Assembly: GCF_900187455.1 (NCBI RefSeq)
Contig: NZ_FYDX01000001.1
Location: 484,960 to 548,959, forward strand
Direction of reading: 5' to 3'
Length of the DNA: 64,000 nucleotides
DNA from: Pseudomonas sp. Irchel 3E13
GTDB taxonomy: Bacteria > Pseudomonadota > Gammaproteobacteria > Pseudomonadales > Pseudomonadaceae
Every line of letters starts with the position of its first letter. The stretch's first letter is position 1. Below are positions 15,559 to 24,569 of this stretch, piece by piece. The position numbers and the translations under genes are program-made. Below the pieces are notes generated by a model. That model was not told where the DNA came from. It did not search any database and saw only the letters and a list, made by a program, of their open reading frames with translations.

Positions 15559-16584
15559 ATGCTGTTTAGCAAACGTGTAACCGCAGTGCTGTCCATCAGC
15601 CTGCTGACCCTGGCCTGTCAGGCCACCCAGGCCGCCGACAGCCTGAACTTCGTCAGTTGGGGCGGCACCACCCAGGACGCGCAAAAAGCCGCCTGGGCCG
15701 AGCCCTTCAGCAAGAGCAGCAACATCAAGGTCGTGCAGGACGGCCCCACCGACTACGGCAAACTCAAAGCCATGGTCGAAAGCGGCAATGTGCAGTGGGA
15801 CGTGGTCGACGTCGAAGCCGACTTCGCCCTGCGCGCCGCCAGCGAAGGCCTGCTCGAACCCCTCGATTTCAACACCATCCAGCGTGATCGCATCGACCCG
15901 CGCTTCGTTTCCGACCACGGCGTAGGCTCCTTCTTCTTCTCCTTCGTCCTCGGCTACAACGAGGGCAAGCTGGGCGCCAACAAGCCGGTGGACTGGAGCG
16001 CGCTGTTCGACACCAAGACCTACCCCGGCAAACGCGCCCTGTACAAATGGCCAAGCCCCGGCGTACTGGAACTGGCCCTGCTGGCGGACGGCGTCCCCGC
16101 CGACAAGCTCTATCCACTGGACCTGGACCGCGCCTTCAAGAAACTCGACACCATCAAGAAAGACATCGTCTGGTGGGGCGGCGGCGCGCAGTCGCAGCAA
16201 CTGCTGGCCTCCGGCGAAGCGACCCTCGGCCAGTTCTGGAACGGCCGCGTCTACGCCCTGCAACAGGACGGCGCGCCAGTGGGCGTGAGCTGGAAGCAAA
16301 ACCTGGTCATGGCGGACTTCCTCGTGGTGCCCAAAGGCGCCAAGAACAAGGACGCGGCCATGAAGTTCATCGCCAATGCCGCCAGCGCCAAGGGCCAGGC
16401 CGAGTTCGCCAACCAGACCGCCTACGCCCCGGTGAACCTGGACAGCGTCAGCCTGCTCAAGCCTGAACTCGCACCGAACCTGCCCACCGCCTACGCTCAA
16501 GATCAGGTCACCCTGGATTTCGCCTACTGGGCGAAGAACGGTCCAGCCATCGCGACCCGCTGGAATGAGTGGCTGGTCAAATGA
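15559..16584 (+). CDS. Periplasmic substrate-binding protein, PotD/PotF-like
   Basis: 341 residues with a signal peptide (RVTAVLSISLLTLACQATQAA) and a spermidine/putrescine-type binding fold: LNFVSWGGTTQDAQKAAW, NIKVVQDGPTDYGKLKAMVESGNVQWDVVDVE, FSFVLGYNEGKLG and the C-terminal AYAPVNLDSVSLL region. The ATG at 15559 follows GAGG at 15547-15550; an upstream in-frame start at 15505 lacks the signal peptide start. It heads a four-gene operon with two permeases and an ATPase. The family binds polyamines, but many members take other organic cations or acids. Confidence 0.88.
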   Translation: MLFSKRVTAVLSISLLTLACQATQAADSLNFVSWGGTTQDAQKAAWAEPFSKSSNIKVVQDGPTDYGKLKAMVESGNVQWDVVDVEADFALRAASEGLLEPLDFNTIQRDRIDPRFVSDHGVGSFFFSFVLGYNEGKLGANKPVDWSALFDTKTYPGKRALYKWPSPGVLELALLADGVPADKLYPLDLDRAFKKLDTIKKDIVWWGGGAQSQQLLASGEATLGQFWNGRVYALQQDGAPVGVSWKQNLVMADFLVVPKGAKNKDAAMKFIANAASAKGQAEFANQTAYAPVNLDSVSLLKPELAPNLPTAYAQDQVTLDFAYWAKNGPAIATRWNEWLVK

Positions 16585-17504
16585 AAGTCGCCATCAACGC
16601 CTTGCAAACCGCGTCCGCTGCCGGTGGCGGCGGCGCCAAGGGAGCGGCCATGAACCCCACGCCGTCGCTGCGCCAACGCTGGCGCGGCAGCCGCAACCTG
16701 CTGCCGGCCTTGCTGTTTCTCGGATTGTTCTTCTTCGCGCCACTGATCGGCCTGCTGCTGCGCGGCGTGCTGGAACCGGTGCCGGGGCTGGGCAACTACG
16801 AGCAACTGTTCGCCAACTCGGCCTACGCCCGGGTGCTGTTCAACACCTTTTCGGTGGCCGGCCTGGTCACCCTGATCAGCGTGTTGCTGGGCTTCCCGCT
16901 GGCCTGGGCGATCACCCTGGTGCCGCGTGGCTGGGGCCGCTGGCTGCTGAACATCGTGCTGCTGTCGATGTGGACCAGCCTGCTCGCCCGCACCTATTCC
17001 TGGCTGGTGCTGCTGCAGGCCTCGGGGGTGATCAACAAGGCGTTGATGGCAATGGGCATCATCGATGCCCCGCTGGAAATGGTGCATAACCTCACCGGCG
17101 TGGTGATCGGCATGAGCTACATCATGATTCCGTTCATCGTCCTGCCGCTGCAGGCGACCATGCAGGCCATCGACCCGATGGTCCTGCAGGCCGGCTCGAT
17201 CTGCGGCGCGAGCCCGTGGACCAACTTCTTCAAGGTGTTCCTGCCGCTGTGCCGTTCCGGGCTGTTTTCCGGCGCCTTGATGGTGTTCGTGATGTCCCTC
17301 GGTTACTACGTGACCCCGGCCCTGCTCGGCGGCGCGCAGAACATGATGCTGCCGGAATTCATCGTTCAGCAGGTGCAGTCGTTCCTCAACTGGGGCCTGG
17401 CCAGCGCCGCCGCGGCGCTGCTGATCGCGATCACCCTGGTGCTGTTCTATTTCTACCTGAAGCTGCAACCGGAATCCCCGGTCGGCAACAGCAACGCGAG
17501 GTAA
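16581..17504 (+). CDS. PotB/PotH-like ABC permease
   Basis: 307 residues. The ATG at 16581 overlaps the preceding stop (ATGA), implying translational coupling; a second start at 16650 (MNPTPSLRQ) is also possible. About six membrane segments are visible, starting with LLPALLFLGLFFFAPLIGLLL. A SLLARTYSWLVLLQ segment and the EAA loop MQAIDPMVLQAGSICGASPWTNFFKVFLPL are typical of the family. It pairs with the following permease. Confidence 0.9.
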   Translation: MKVAINALQTASAAGGGGAKGAAMNPTPSLRQRWRGSRNLLPALLFLGLFFFAPLIGLLLRGVLEPVPGLGNYEQLFANSAYARVLFNTFSVAGLVTLISVLLGFPLAWAITLVPRGWGRWLLNIVLLSMWTSLLARTYSWLVLLQASGVINKALMAMGIIDAPLEMVHNLTGVVIGMSYIMIPFIVLPLQATMQAIDPMVLQAGSICGASPWTNFFKVFLPLCRSGLFSGALMVFVMSLGYYVTPALLGGAQNMMLPEFIVQQVQSFLNWGLASAAAALLIAITLVLFYFYLKLQPESPVGNSNAR

Positions 17505-17510
17505 GCGACC

Positions 17511-18320
17511 ATGCTCCTGACCCCCAATGCCATGAGCCGGCGCCTGCGTTTCGGGCTCTACACCACCACCGGGCTGATCGCGCTGTTCCTGCTGCTGCCG
17601 ATCGTGTTCATTGTCCTGCTGTCGTTCGGCTCCTCGCAGTGGCTGGTGTTCCCGCCGCCGGGCTGGACGCTGAAGTGGTACGGCCAGTTCTTTTCCAATG
17701 CCGAATGGATGGACGCCGCGTTCGCCAGCCTCAAGGTGGCGCTGCTGACCACGGTGGTCGCCGTGGCCCTGGGCCTGCCCACCGCCTTCGCCCTGGTGCG
17801 CGGGCGTTTCCCCGGCCGCGAAATGCTCTACGGCCTGTTCACCCTGCCGATGATCGTGCCGCTGGTGATCATCGCCGTGGCGGTGTACGCGCTGTTCCTG
17901 AAACTGGGCTACACCGGCACGCTGTTTTCCTTCGTGGTCAGCCACGTCATCGTCGCCCTGCCGTTCACCATCATTTCCATCATCAACTCGCTGAAGCTGT
18001 TCGATCAGTCGATCGAGGACGCCGCGGTGATCTGCGGCGCCTCGCGCCTGCAAGCGATCGTCAAGGTGACCTTCCCCGGAATCCGCCCGGGGATGATCGC
18101 CGGCGGCCTGTTCGCCTTCCTGGTCTCGTGGGACGAGGTGGTGCTCAGCGTGATGATGGCCAGCCCGAACCTGCAAACCCTTCCCGTGAAAATGTGGACC
18201 ACCCTGCGCCAGGACCTGACGCCCGTGATCGCCGTCGCCTCGACGCTGCTGATCGGCCTGTCGGTATTGGTCATGGTGATCGCCGCCGCCCTGCGCCGGC
18301 GCAACGAAGTCAGCGCCTGA
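17511..18320 (+). CDS. PotC/PotI-like ABC permease
   Basis: 269 residues. The first membrane segment is TGLIALFLLLPIVFIVLLSF, followed by WLVFPPPGWTLKWYGQFF, the family's periplasmic loop. The EAA loop is QSIEDAAVICGASRLQAIVKVTFPGIRPG. Starts 6 bp after the first permease gene and ends 19 bp before the ATPase gene. Confidence 0.92.
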   Translation: MLLTPNAMSRRLRFGLYTTTGLIALFLLLPIVFIVLLSFGSSQWLVFPPPGWTLKWYGQFFSNAEWMDAAFASLKVALLTTVVAVALGLPTAFALVRGRFPGREMLYGLFTLPMIVPLVIIAVAVYALFLKLGYTGTLFSFVVSHVIVALPFTIISIINSLKLFDQSIEDAAVICGASRLQAIVKVTFPGIRPGMIAGGLFAFLVSWDEVVLSVMMASPNLQTLPVKMWTTLRQDLTPVIAVASTLLIGLSVLVMVIAAALRRRNEVSA

Positions 18321-18339
18321 GCGCCCGGAGAGAACAACC

Positions 18340-19488
18340 ATGAGTGCAGTCATCAACGATGCCGCCCAGGCCAAGACCCTCGTCAGCCTGCGCAACCTGA
18401 ACAAGCACTACGGCGACTTCGCCGCGGTGGACAACATCAGCCTCGACATCCAGGACGGCGAATTCCTCACCTTCCTCGGCTCCAGCGGCTCGGGCAAGAG
18501 CACCACGCTGTCGATGCTGGCAGGTTTCGAGACGCCGAGCAGCGGCGAGATCCTGGTCAACGGCCAGTCGCTGGTCAACGTGCCGCCTCACAAACGCGAT
18601 ATCGGCATGGTGTTCCAGCGTTACTCGCTGTTCCCGCACCTGTCGGTGCGCGACAACATCGCCTTCCCCCTGGCGATCCGCAAGCGCAGCGCCGCCGAGC
18701 GTGACAAGCAAGTGGACGCCATGCTCAAGCTGGTGCAACTGGACAAATTCGCCCACCGCCGCCCGGCGCAACTGTCCGGTGGCCAGCAGCAGCGCGTGGC
18801 CATCGCCCGGGCGCTGGTGTACGAACCGCGCATCCTGCTGATGGACGAACCCCTCGGCGCGCTGGACAAAAAACTGCGTGAAGACTTGCAGGACGAACTG
18901 CGTCAACTGCACCGTCGGCTCGGCATCACCATCGTCTACGTGACCCACGACCAGGAAGAAGCCATGCGCCTGTCCCAGCGCATCGCCATCTTCAGCCACG
19001 GCAAGATCGTCGGCCTCGGCACCGGCTACGACCTCTACCAGAACCCGCCGAATGCGTTCGTCGCCTCGTTCCTGGGCAACTCCAACTTCCTCCGGGTGAA
19101 GGCTCAGGGCAACGGCGCGGCCAGTTTCGAAGGCCAGCCGGTGGCGATGCGCCTGACCCCGGGCCTGGCGGTAGGCCAGGACGTGCTACTGATGGTCCGC
19201 CCGGAAAAAGCCCTGGCCCTGAGCCGCGAACAGGCCGCAACCGAGGCGCTGCCGGCAGGTTGGAACGAAGTCACGGCAAAGGTTGGCGAAGTGCTGTTCC
19301 TCGGCGAAAGCCAGACCTGCAGCGTGGTGACTACAGGCGGCACTGCCATGACCGTGAAAGCGCTGTCGGCGGCAGGCATGTCGATGAAACCGGGGGATGA
19401 AGTGAAAGTGCGCTGGGCGGTGGCGGATGCCTGTGTGTACACCGAGTGGCAGGAGAGTGATTTGAACAAGGCGGCGGGGGCGCATTGA
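18340..19488 (+). CDS. PotA/PotG-like ABC transporter ATP-binding protein
   Basis: 382 residues. The nucleotide-binding domain has Walker A LGSSGSGKSTTL, Q-loop VFQRYSLFPHLSV, signature LSGGQQQRVA, Walker B ILLMDEPLGALDK and H-loop YVTHDQEEAM. The last 120 residues form a TOBE-type domain (MLMVRPEKALALS, KVGEVLFLGESQTCSVVTTGG) that is usual in polyamine and related importers. CCCGGAGAGAACAACC lies just before the ATG. It is the last gene of the operon and is followed by a strong terminator. Confidence 0.92.
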   Translation: MSAVINDAAQAKTLVSLRNLNKHYGDFAAVDNISLDIQDGEFLTFLGSSGSGKSTTLSMLAGFETPSSGEILVNGQSLVNVPPHKRDIGMVFQRYSLFPHLSVRDNIAFPLAIRKRSAAERDKQVDAMLKLVQLDKFAHRRPAQLSGGQQQRVAIARALVYEPRILLMDEPLGALDKKLREDLQDELRQLHRRLGITIVYVTHDQEEAMRLSQRIAIFSHGKIVGLGTGYDLYQNPPNAFVASFLGNSNFLRVKAQGNGAASFEGQPVAMRLTPGLAVGQDVLLMVRPEKALALSREQAATEALPAGWNEVTAKVGEVLFLGESQTCSVVTTGGTAMTVKALSAAGMSMKPGDEVKVRWAVADACVYTEWQESDLNKAAGAH

Positions 19489-19510
19489 TGCCCTGATCGC
19501 TGAACACAAA

Positions 19511-19537
19511 AATCCCGGCGCATGGCCGGGATTTTTA
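19511..19537. terminator. Rho-independent terminator after the transporter operon
   Basis: AATCCCGGC (19511-19519) pairs with GCCGGGATT (19525-19533), with a five-base loop and a following T-run. It also lies just past the convergent ahpF stop and may serve both directions. Confidence 0.85.
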
Positions 19538-19561
19538 TTGGTTAAAGCAGGCCCAAAGACC

Positions 19562-21124
19562 TCAGGCTGGCGCCGAAGTCCGGATCAGGTGATCGAATGC
19601 CGCCAGCGACGCCTTGGCCCCCTCACCCACCGCAATCACGATCTGCTTGTACGGCACGGTGGTCACGTCACCCGCGGCGAACACGCCCGGCAGGTTGGTC
19701 TGGCCACGGGCATCGACGATGATCTCGCCGCGCGGGGTCAGCTCCAGCGTGCCTTTGAGCCAGTCGGTGTTTGGCAGCAAACCGATCTGCACGAAGATCC
19801 CCTCCAGCGCCAGGTCGTGCACGGCGTCGGTGGTGCGGTCCTTGTAGCGCAGGCCGTTGACCTTCTGGCCGTCACCGAGCACTTCGGTGGTCAGCGCGCT
19901 GGTGATGACCTTGACGTTCGGCAGGCTGTGCAGCTTGCGTTGCAACACGGCGTCGGCACGCAACTGGCTGTCGAACTCGATCAGCGTTACCTGGGCGACG
20001 ATACCCGCCAGGTCGATGGCCGCTTCCACACCGGAGTTACCACCGCCGATCACCGCCACGCGCTTGCCCTTGAACAGCGGGCCGTCGCAGTGCGGGCAGT
20101 AAGCCACGCCACGGCTGCGGTATTCCTTCTCGCCCGGCACGTTCATTTCGCGCCAGCGAGCGCCGGTGGCGAGGATCACGGTCTTGGCTTTCAACGTCGC
20201 GCCGCTGGCCATGCGCACTTGATGCAGGCCGCCATCGGTGGCCGGCACCAGAGCGTCGGCGCGCTGCAGGTTCATGATGTCGACATCGTACTGCTTGACG
20301 TGTTCTTCCAGCGCCGTGGCCAGTTTCGGCCCTTCGGTTTCCTGCACCGAGATGAAGTTCTCGATCGCCATGGTGTCCAGCACCTGGCCGCCGAAACGCT
20401 CGGCGGCGACGCCGGTACGGATGCCTTTGCGCGCGGCATAGATAGCCGCCGCGGCACCGGCCGGACCACCGCCGATCACCAGCACGTCGAAGGCGTCCTT
20501 GGCATTGAGCTTCTCGGCCTGACGCGCATCGGAGCCGGTGTCGAGCTTGGCGACGATCTCTTCAAGGCCCATGCGGCCCTGACCGAAGACTTCGCCGTTG
20601 AGATAAACGCTCGGCACCGCCATCACCTGGCGCAACTCGACTTCCGCCTGGAACAGCGCGCCGTCGATCGCCACGTGGCGCACGTTGGGGTTGAGCACCG
20701 CCATCAGGTTCAGCGCCTGGACCACATCCGGGCAGTTCTGGCAGGACAACGAGAAGTAGGTTTCGAAATTGAATTCGCCTTCCAGCCCGGCGATCTGCTC
20801 GATCAGCTCGGCGCTGGCCTTGGAGGGATGGCCGCCGACTTGCAGCAGCGCCAGTACCAACGAGGTGAATTCGTGGCCCATGGGGATGCCGGCGAAACGC
20901 AGGCTGATCTCACCGCCAGGGCGATTGAGCGAGAACGACGGGCGACGGGCGTCGGTGCCGTCCTCGCGCAGGGTAATGAGGTTCGACAGGCTGGCGACTT
21001 CGCTCAGCAGGTCGTGGAGTTCGCGGGACTTCGCGCCGTCATCGAGGGAGGCGACGATCTCGATCGGCTGAGTGACCCGTTCCAGGTAGGCTTTCAACTG
21101 AGTTTTAAGCGTGGCGTCCAACAT
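19562..21124 (-). CDS. ahpF: Alkyl hydroperoxide reductase subunit F
   Basis: 520 residues, the full AhpF length. The N-terminal double-thioredoxin domain holds the CxxC redox pair in [12 protein letters not shown]. The FAD region begins with [20 protein letters not shown], the flavin-proximal disulfide is CPHC ([11 protein letters not shown]), and the NAD(P)H site is [16 protein letters not shown]. AhpF passes electrons from NADH to AhpC, which is encoded 117 bp upstream on the same strand. A strong hairpin between the two genes probably lowers ahpF expression relative to ahpC. Confidence 0.97.
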   Translation of the reverse strand: MLDATLKTQLKAYLERVTQPIEIVASLDDGAKSRELHDLLSEVASLSNLITLREDGTDARRPSFSLNRPGGEISLRFAGIPMGHEFTSLVLALLQVGGHPSKASAELIEQIAGLEGEFNFETYFSLSCQNCPDVVQALNLMAVLNPNVRHVAIDGALFQAEVELRQVMAVPSVYLNGEVFGQGRMGLEEIVAKLDTGSDARQAEKLNAKDAFDVLVIGGGPAGAAAAIYAARKGIRTGVAAERFGGQVLDTMAIENFISVQETEGPKLATALEEHVKQYDVDIMNLQRADALVPATDGGLHQVRMASGATLKAKTVILATGARWREMNVPGEKEYRSRGVAYCPHCDGPLFKGKRVAVIGGGNSGVEAAIDLAGIVAQVTLIEFDSQLRADAVLQRKLHSLPNVKVITSALTTEVLGDGQKVNGLRYKDRTTDAVHDLALEGIFVQIGLLPNTDWLKGTLELTPRGEIIVDARGQTNLPGVFAAGDVTTVPYKQIVIAVGEGAKASLAAFDHLIRTSAPA

Positions 21125-21159
21125 ACGGGCGATTCCTTTTCAAACGGTAGAAATAACAA

Positions 21160-21183
21160 CGCCCGGGCGAAAGCGCCCGGGCG
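21160..21183. terminator. Hairpin between ahpC and ahpF
   Basis: CGCCCGGGCG (21160-21169) is repeated after AAAG at 21174-21183; the sequence is self-complementary and forms a 10-bp GC stem with a four-base loop. On the ahp strand it is followed by TTGTTATTT, so partial termination between the genes is plausible. Confidence 0.65.
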
Positions 21184-21241
21184 TTTTGCGGGGCGGTACA
21201 GCGACTAGGTGCGGAGGACCGCCCTCGGCTTTTTCACGGTC

Positions 21242-21805
21242 TTAGATCTTGCCGACCAGGTCCAGCGATGGTGCCAGGGTGGCTTCGCCTTCTTTCCACT
21301 TGGCCGGGCAGACTTCGCCTGGGTGAGCGGCGACGTATTGGGCAGCCTTGACTTTGCGCAGCAGCTCGCTGGCGTCACGGCCCACACCACCGTCGTTCAG
21401 TTCGACGATCTTGATCTGGCCTTCTGGGTTGATGACGAAGGTGCCACGGTCAGCCAGACCGGCTTCTTCGATCAGCACGTCGAAGTTGCGCGAGATGACG
21501 TGGGTCGGGTCACCGATCAGCGGGTACTGGATCTTGCTGATGGTGTCCGAGGTGTCGTGCCAGGCTTTGTGGGTGAAGTGGGTGTCGGTGGACACGCCGT
21601 AGATCTCGACGCCCAGTTTCTGGAACTCGGCGTAGTTGTCGGCCAGGTCACCCAGCTCGGTCGGGCAGACGAAAGTGAAGTCGGCTGGGTAGAAGAACAC
21701 AACGGACCATTTGCCTTTCAGATCCGCTTCGGAGACCTGAACGAAGTTGCCGTTGTGGTAAGCAGTTGCGTTGAACGGTTTAACCTGGCTGTTGATGATA
21801 GGCAT
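21242..21805 (-). CDS. ahpC: Alkyl hydroperoxide reductase subunit C (2-Cys peroxiredoxin)
   Basis: 187 residues. The peroxidatic Cys47 is in [14 protein letters not shown] and the resolving Cys166 in [10 protein letters not shown]. The GGVGR and YF-type loops of bacterial AhpC are present ([16 protein letters not shown]). It reduces hydrogen peroxide and organic hydroperoxides and is recycled by AhpF. An OxyR-like site lies about 70 bp upstream. Confidence 0.97.
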   Translation of the reverse strand: MPIINSQVKPFNATAYHNGNFVQVSEADLKGKWSVVFFYPADFTFVCPTELGDLADNYAEFQKLGVEIYGVSTDTHFTHKAWHDTSDTISKIQYPLIGDPTHVISRNFDVLIEEAGLADRGTFVINPEGQIKIVELNDGGVGRDASELLRKVKAAQYVAAHPGEVCPAKWKEGEATLAPSLDLVGKI

Positions 21806-21876
21806 CGGATGTTTCTCCTTCAGGGTTTGTAAAAACTTGATGGACAGATCCTAGCCAATAGACCCGGTTAATGCTC

Positions 21877-21913
21877 ATTGGCAAAAGTCATGCTGGCGAT
21901 TGGTTTTGGCTAT
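21877..21913 (-). promoter_or_regulatory. OxyR-like binding site upstream of ahpC
   Basis: On the minus strand the motif reads ATAG-N7-CAAT-N7-ATGA-N7-CAAT. This has the exact spacing of the OxyR consensus ATAG-N7-CTAT-N7-ATAG-N7-CTAT and matches 12 of its 16 fixed bases. The position upstream of ahpC fits peroxide induction. Confidence 0.55.
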
Positions 21914-21946
21914 AACAGGTGGGTATTAATAGAAGGGATTGGTTCA

Positions 21947-22009
21947 TCGCGAGCAAGCTCGCTCCTACAGGTCGGTGTTGCACCGCTGTAGGACCGAGCT
22001 TGCTCGCGA
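21947..22009. repeat. Inverted pair of Pseudomonas REP elements
   Basis: TCGCGAGCAAGCTCGCTCCTAC at 21947 and its inverted, slightly diverged copy ending at 22009 flank a short spacer. It lies between ahpC and the gor gene end. Confidence 0.85.
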
Positions 22010-22020
22010 AAACGCCTCAC

Positions 22021-23376
22021 TCAGCGCGTCACAGTCCGCATCGTCACAAACTCTTCCGCCGCCGTCGGGTGCACGCCGATGGTGTCGTCGAATTGCTGCT
22101 TGGTCGCCCCGGCCTTGAGGGCGATGCCCAGGCCCTGAACAATCTCGCCGGCCTCCGGCCCGACCATGTGGCAACCCAGCACGCGGTCAGTTTCGGCATC
22201 GACCACCAGCTTCATCAGGGTCTTTTCCTGCACGTCGGTCAGGGTCAGCTTCATCGGCCGGAAACGGCTTTCGAAGATCTTCACCTGGTGTCCGGCTTCC
22301 AGTGCCTGCTCCTCGGTCAGGCCGACGGTGCCGATCGGTGGCTGGCTGAACACGGCGGTGGGGATGTTGCGGTAGTCCACCGGGCGGTATTCCTCCGGTT
22401 TGAACAGCCTCCGCGCCACCGCCATGCCTTCGGCCAGGGCGACGGGCGTCAGTTGCACGCGACCGATCACGTCACCGATGGCCATGATCGACGATTCGTC
22501 GGTCTGGTATTCATCGTTGACCCGCACGAAGCCACGCTTGTCCAGTTGCACCTCGGTGTTTTCCAGGCCGAGGTTGTCCAGCATCGGCCGGCGCCCGGTG
22601 GCGTAGAACACGCAGTCGGTAATCAGCTCGCGGCCATCCTTGAGAGTCGCCTTCAAGCTGCCGTCCGGCTGCTGGTCGATGCGCTGGATGTCGGCGTTGA
22701 ACTGCAGGTCGAGGCCGCGCTTCTCCAGTTCTTCCTTGAGGTGGGTGCGCACCGAGCCGTCGAAACCGCGCAGGAACAGGTCGCCGCGGTACAGCAAGGT
22801 GGTGTCGGCGCCCAGGCCCTGGAATATGCCGGCGAACTCGACGGCGATATAGCCACCGCCCACCACCAGCACGCGCTTGGGCAGGTCTTTGAGGAAGAAG
22901 GCTTCGTTGGAACTGATCGCCAGTTCGCGGCCGGGGATGTCCGGCACCTGCGGCCAGCCGCCAGTGGCGATGAGGATGTGGCCGGCGCTGTAGCGCTTGC
23001 CTTCGACTTCCACTTCATGCGGCCCGGTGATCCGCGCATGACCTTCGAGCAAGGTCACGCCGCTGTTGACCAGCAGGTTGCGGTAGATGCCATTGAGCCG
23101 CGCAATTTCGCGATTCTTGTTGGCGATCAGTTGCGACCAGTCGAACTGCGCGTCTTCCAGCGACCAGCCAAACCCCGAAGCCTGCTCGAAGTCGTCGGCG
23201 AAGTGCGCGCCGTACACCAGCAGCTTTTTCGGCACGCAGCCGACGTTGACGCAGGTACCGCCCAGGTAGCGGCTTTCGGCAACCGCCACTTTCGCCCCGT
23301 AGCCCGCGGCAAAACGCGAGGCCCGTACACCGCCGGAACCGGCGCCAATCACAAACAGATCAAAATCGTAGGCCAT
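22021..23376 (-). CDS. gor: Glutathione-disulfide reductase
   Basis: 451 residues. The ATG at 23376 follows GAGGAGACTGAT; the extra upstream frame to 23550 has no family similarity. FAD binding is [20 protein letters not shown], the redox disulfide is Cys42-Cys47 in [13 protein letters not shown], the NADPH site is [15 protein letters not shown] with the following [11 protein letters not shown], and the C-terminal catalytic [11 protein letters not shown] is intact. It reduces GSSG to GSH in the cytosol. Located next to ahpCF, consistent with an oxidative-defence neighbourhood. Confidence 0.95.
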   Translation of the reverse strand: MAYDFDLFVIGAGSGGVRASRFAAGYGAKVAVAESRYLGGTCVNVGCVPKKLLVYGAHFADDFEQASGFGWSLEDAQFDWSQLIANKNREIARLNGIYRNLLVNSGVTLLEGHARITGPHEVEVEGKRYSAGHILIATGGWPQVPDIPGRELAISSNEAFFLKDLPKRVLVVGGGYIAVEFAGIFQGLGADTTLLYRGDLFLRGFDGSVRTHLKEELEKRGLDLQFNADIQRIDQQPDGSLKATLKDGRELITDCVFYATGRRPMLDNLGLENTEVQLDKRGFVRVNDEYQTDESSIMAIGDVIGRVQLTPVALAEGMAVARRLFKPEEYRPVDYRNIPTAVFSQPPIGTVGLTEEQALEAGHQVKIFESRFRPMKLTLTDVQEKTLMKLVVDAETDRVLGCHMVGPEAGEIVQGLGIALKAGATKQQFDDTIGVHPTAAEEFVTMRTVTR

Positions 23377-23430
23377 ATCAGTCTCCTCGGCAGTTCGCCA
23401 GCATAACGCCGGCGATGGCCATAAACAAAA

Positions 23431-23454
23431 AAGCCACCCGAAGGTGGCTTTTTT
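23431..23454. terminator. Bidirectional terminator between galU and gor
   Basis: AAGCCACC (23431-23438), CGAA loop, GGTGGCTT (23443-23450), followed by TTTT on the plus strand and preceded by AAAA, giving T-runs on both strands. Confidence 0.85.
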
Positions 23455-23476
23455 CGTACAGGTGAGCGCTACCGGA

Positions 23477-24316
23477 TCAGTAGGCTTTGCCAGTCTTGTA
23501 GAAGTTCTCGAAGCAGAAGTTGGTCGCGTCGATGTAGCCTTCAGCGCCACCGCAGTCGAAACGACGGCCTTTGAATTTATAGGCCATGACGCAGCCGTTC
23601 TGCGCCTGCTTCATCAGTGCGTCGGTGATCTGGATTTCACCGCCCTTGCCTGGCTCGGTCTGTTCGATCAGGTCGAAGATGTCCGGGGTCAGGATGTAGC
23701 GACCAATGATCGCCAGGTTCGACGGCGCGTCTTCCGGCTTCGGCTTCTCGACCATGCTGTGCACGCGGTAGATGTCGTCGCGGATCATTTCGCCGGCGAT
23801 CACGCCGTACTTGTGGGTTTCCTGCGGATCGACTTCCTGGATGGCGACGATCGAGCAGCGGAACTGCTTGTACAGCTTGACCATCTGGGTCAGCACGCCA
23901 TCGTTGTCCAGGTTGACGCACAGGTCGTCCGCCAGGACCACGGCGAACGGCTCGTCACCGATCAGCGGGCGGCCGGTCAGGATGGCGTGGCCCAGGCCTT
24001 TCATTTCGGTCTGACGGGTGTAGGAGAAGGAGCACTCGTCCAGCAGACGACGGATGCCGACCAGGTATTTTTCCTTGTCGGTGCCCTTGATCTGGTTTTC
24101 CAGCTCGTAGCTGATGTCGAAGTGGTCTTCCAGGGCGCGCTTGCCGCGGCCGGTAACGATGGAGATTTCAGTCAGGCCGGCTTCGAGGGCTTCCTCGACG
24201 CCGTACTGGATCAGTGGCTTGTTTACCACCGGCAGCATTTCCTTGGGCATGGCTTTGGTGGCTGGCAGGAAGCGAGTGCCGTAGCCGGCTGCCGGGAACA
24301 AGCATTTCTTGATCAT
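23477..24316 (-). CDS. galU: UTP-glucose-1-phosphate uridylyltransferase
   Basis: 279 residues, typical for bacterial GalU. The nucleotidyltransferase start is [27 protein letters not shown], with the uridine-binding [20 protein letters not shown] and [23 protein letters not shown] segments. It makes UDP-glucose for LPS, exopolysaccharide and trehalose synthesis. Single gene, followed by a strong terminator. Confidence 0.96.
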   Translation of the reverse strand: MIKKCLFPAAGYGTRFLPATKAMPKEMLPVVNKPLIQYGVEEALEAGLTEISIVTGRGKRALEDHFDISYELENQIKGTDKEKYLVGIRRLLDECSFSYTRQTEMKGLGHAILTGRPLIGDEPFAVVLADDLCVNLDNDGVLTQMVKLYKQFRCSIVAIQEVDPQETHKYGVIAGEMIRDDIYRVHSMVEKPKPEDAPSNLAIIGRYILTPDIFDLIEQTEPGKGGEIQITDALMKQAQNGCVMAYKFKGRRFDCGGAEGYIDATNFCFENFYKTGKAY

Positions 24317-24502
24317 ATAAGTCCTTAACGAAGGGCTGTGCGTGCGAAATTCGGCGCAGTCTAATCAGGCGGCGAGCACCTTACAATGCCCCACCCGACG
24401 GCAACCGTTGCCATCATAGAGAAAACCGGCGGGAGATAGTTCCCGCACGCTGCAAATATTGCTCCGACGCCTGTAATCCGGCGCCTGACGCTGACAGAAA
24501 GA

Positions 24503-24528
24503 CGCCGCTTCCAGTGTCGGAAGCGGCG
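24503..24528 (-). terminator. Terminator of the tsdBA operon
   Basis: CGCCGCTTCC (24503-24512) pairs with GGAAGCGGCG (24519-24528) around a six-base loop. On the minus strand a T-rich tract follows, 42 bp past the tsdA stop. Confidence 0.75.
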
Positions 24529-24569
24529 CCCTGGCCATCATTGTGCGACCGCCTCGGCGGTCGCGTCGG

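Noticed and set aside
16524..18404. Long minus-strand open frame (626 codons) across the ABC permease genes
   Set aside because: Gln/His/Arg/Gly-rich shadow of two clear permease genes on the plus strand.
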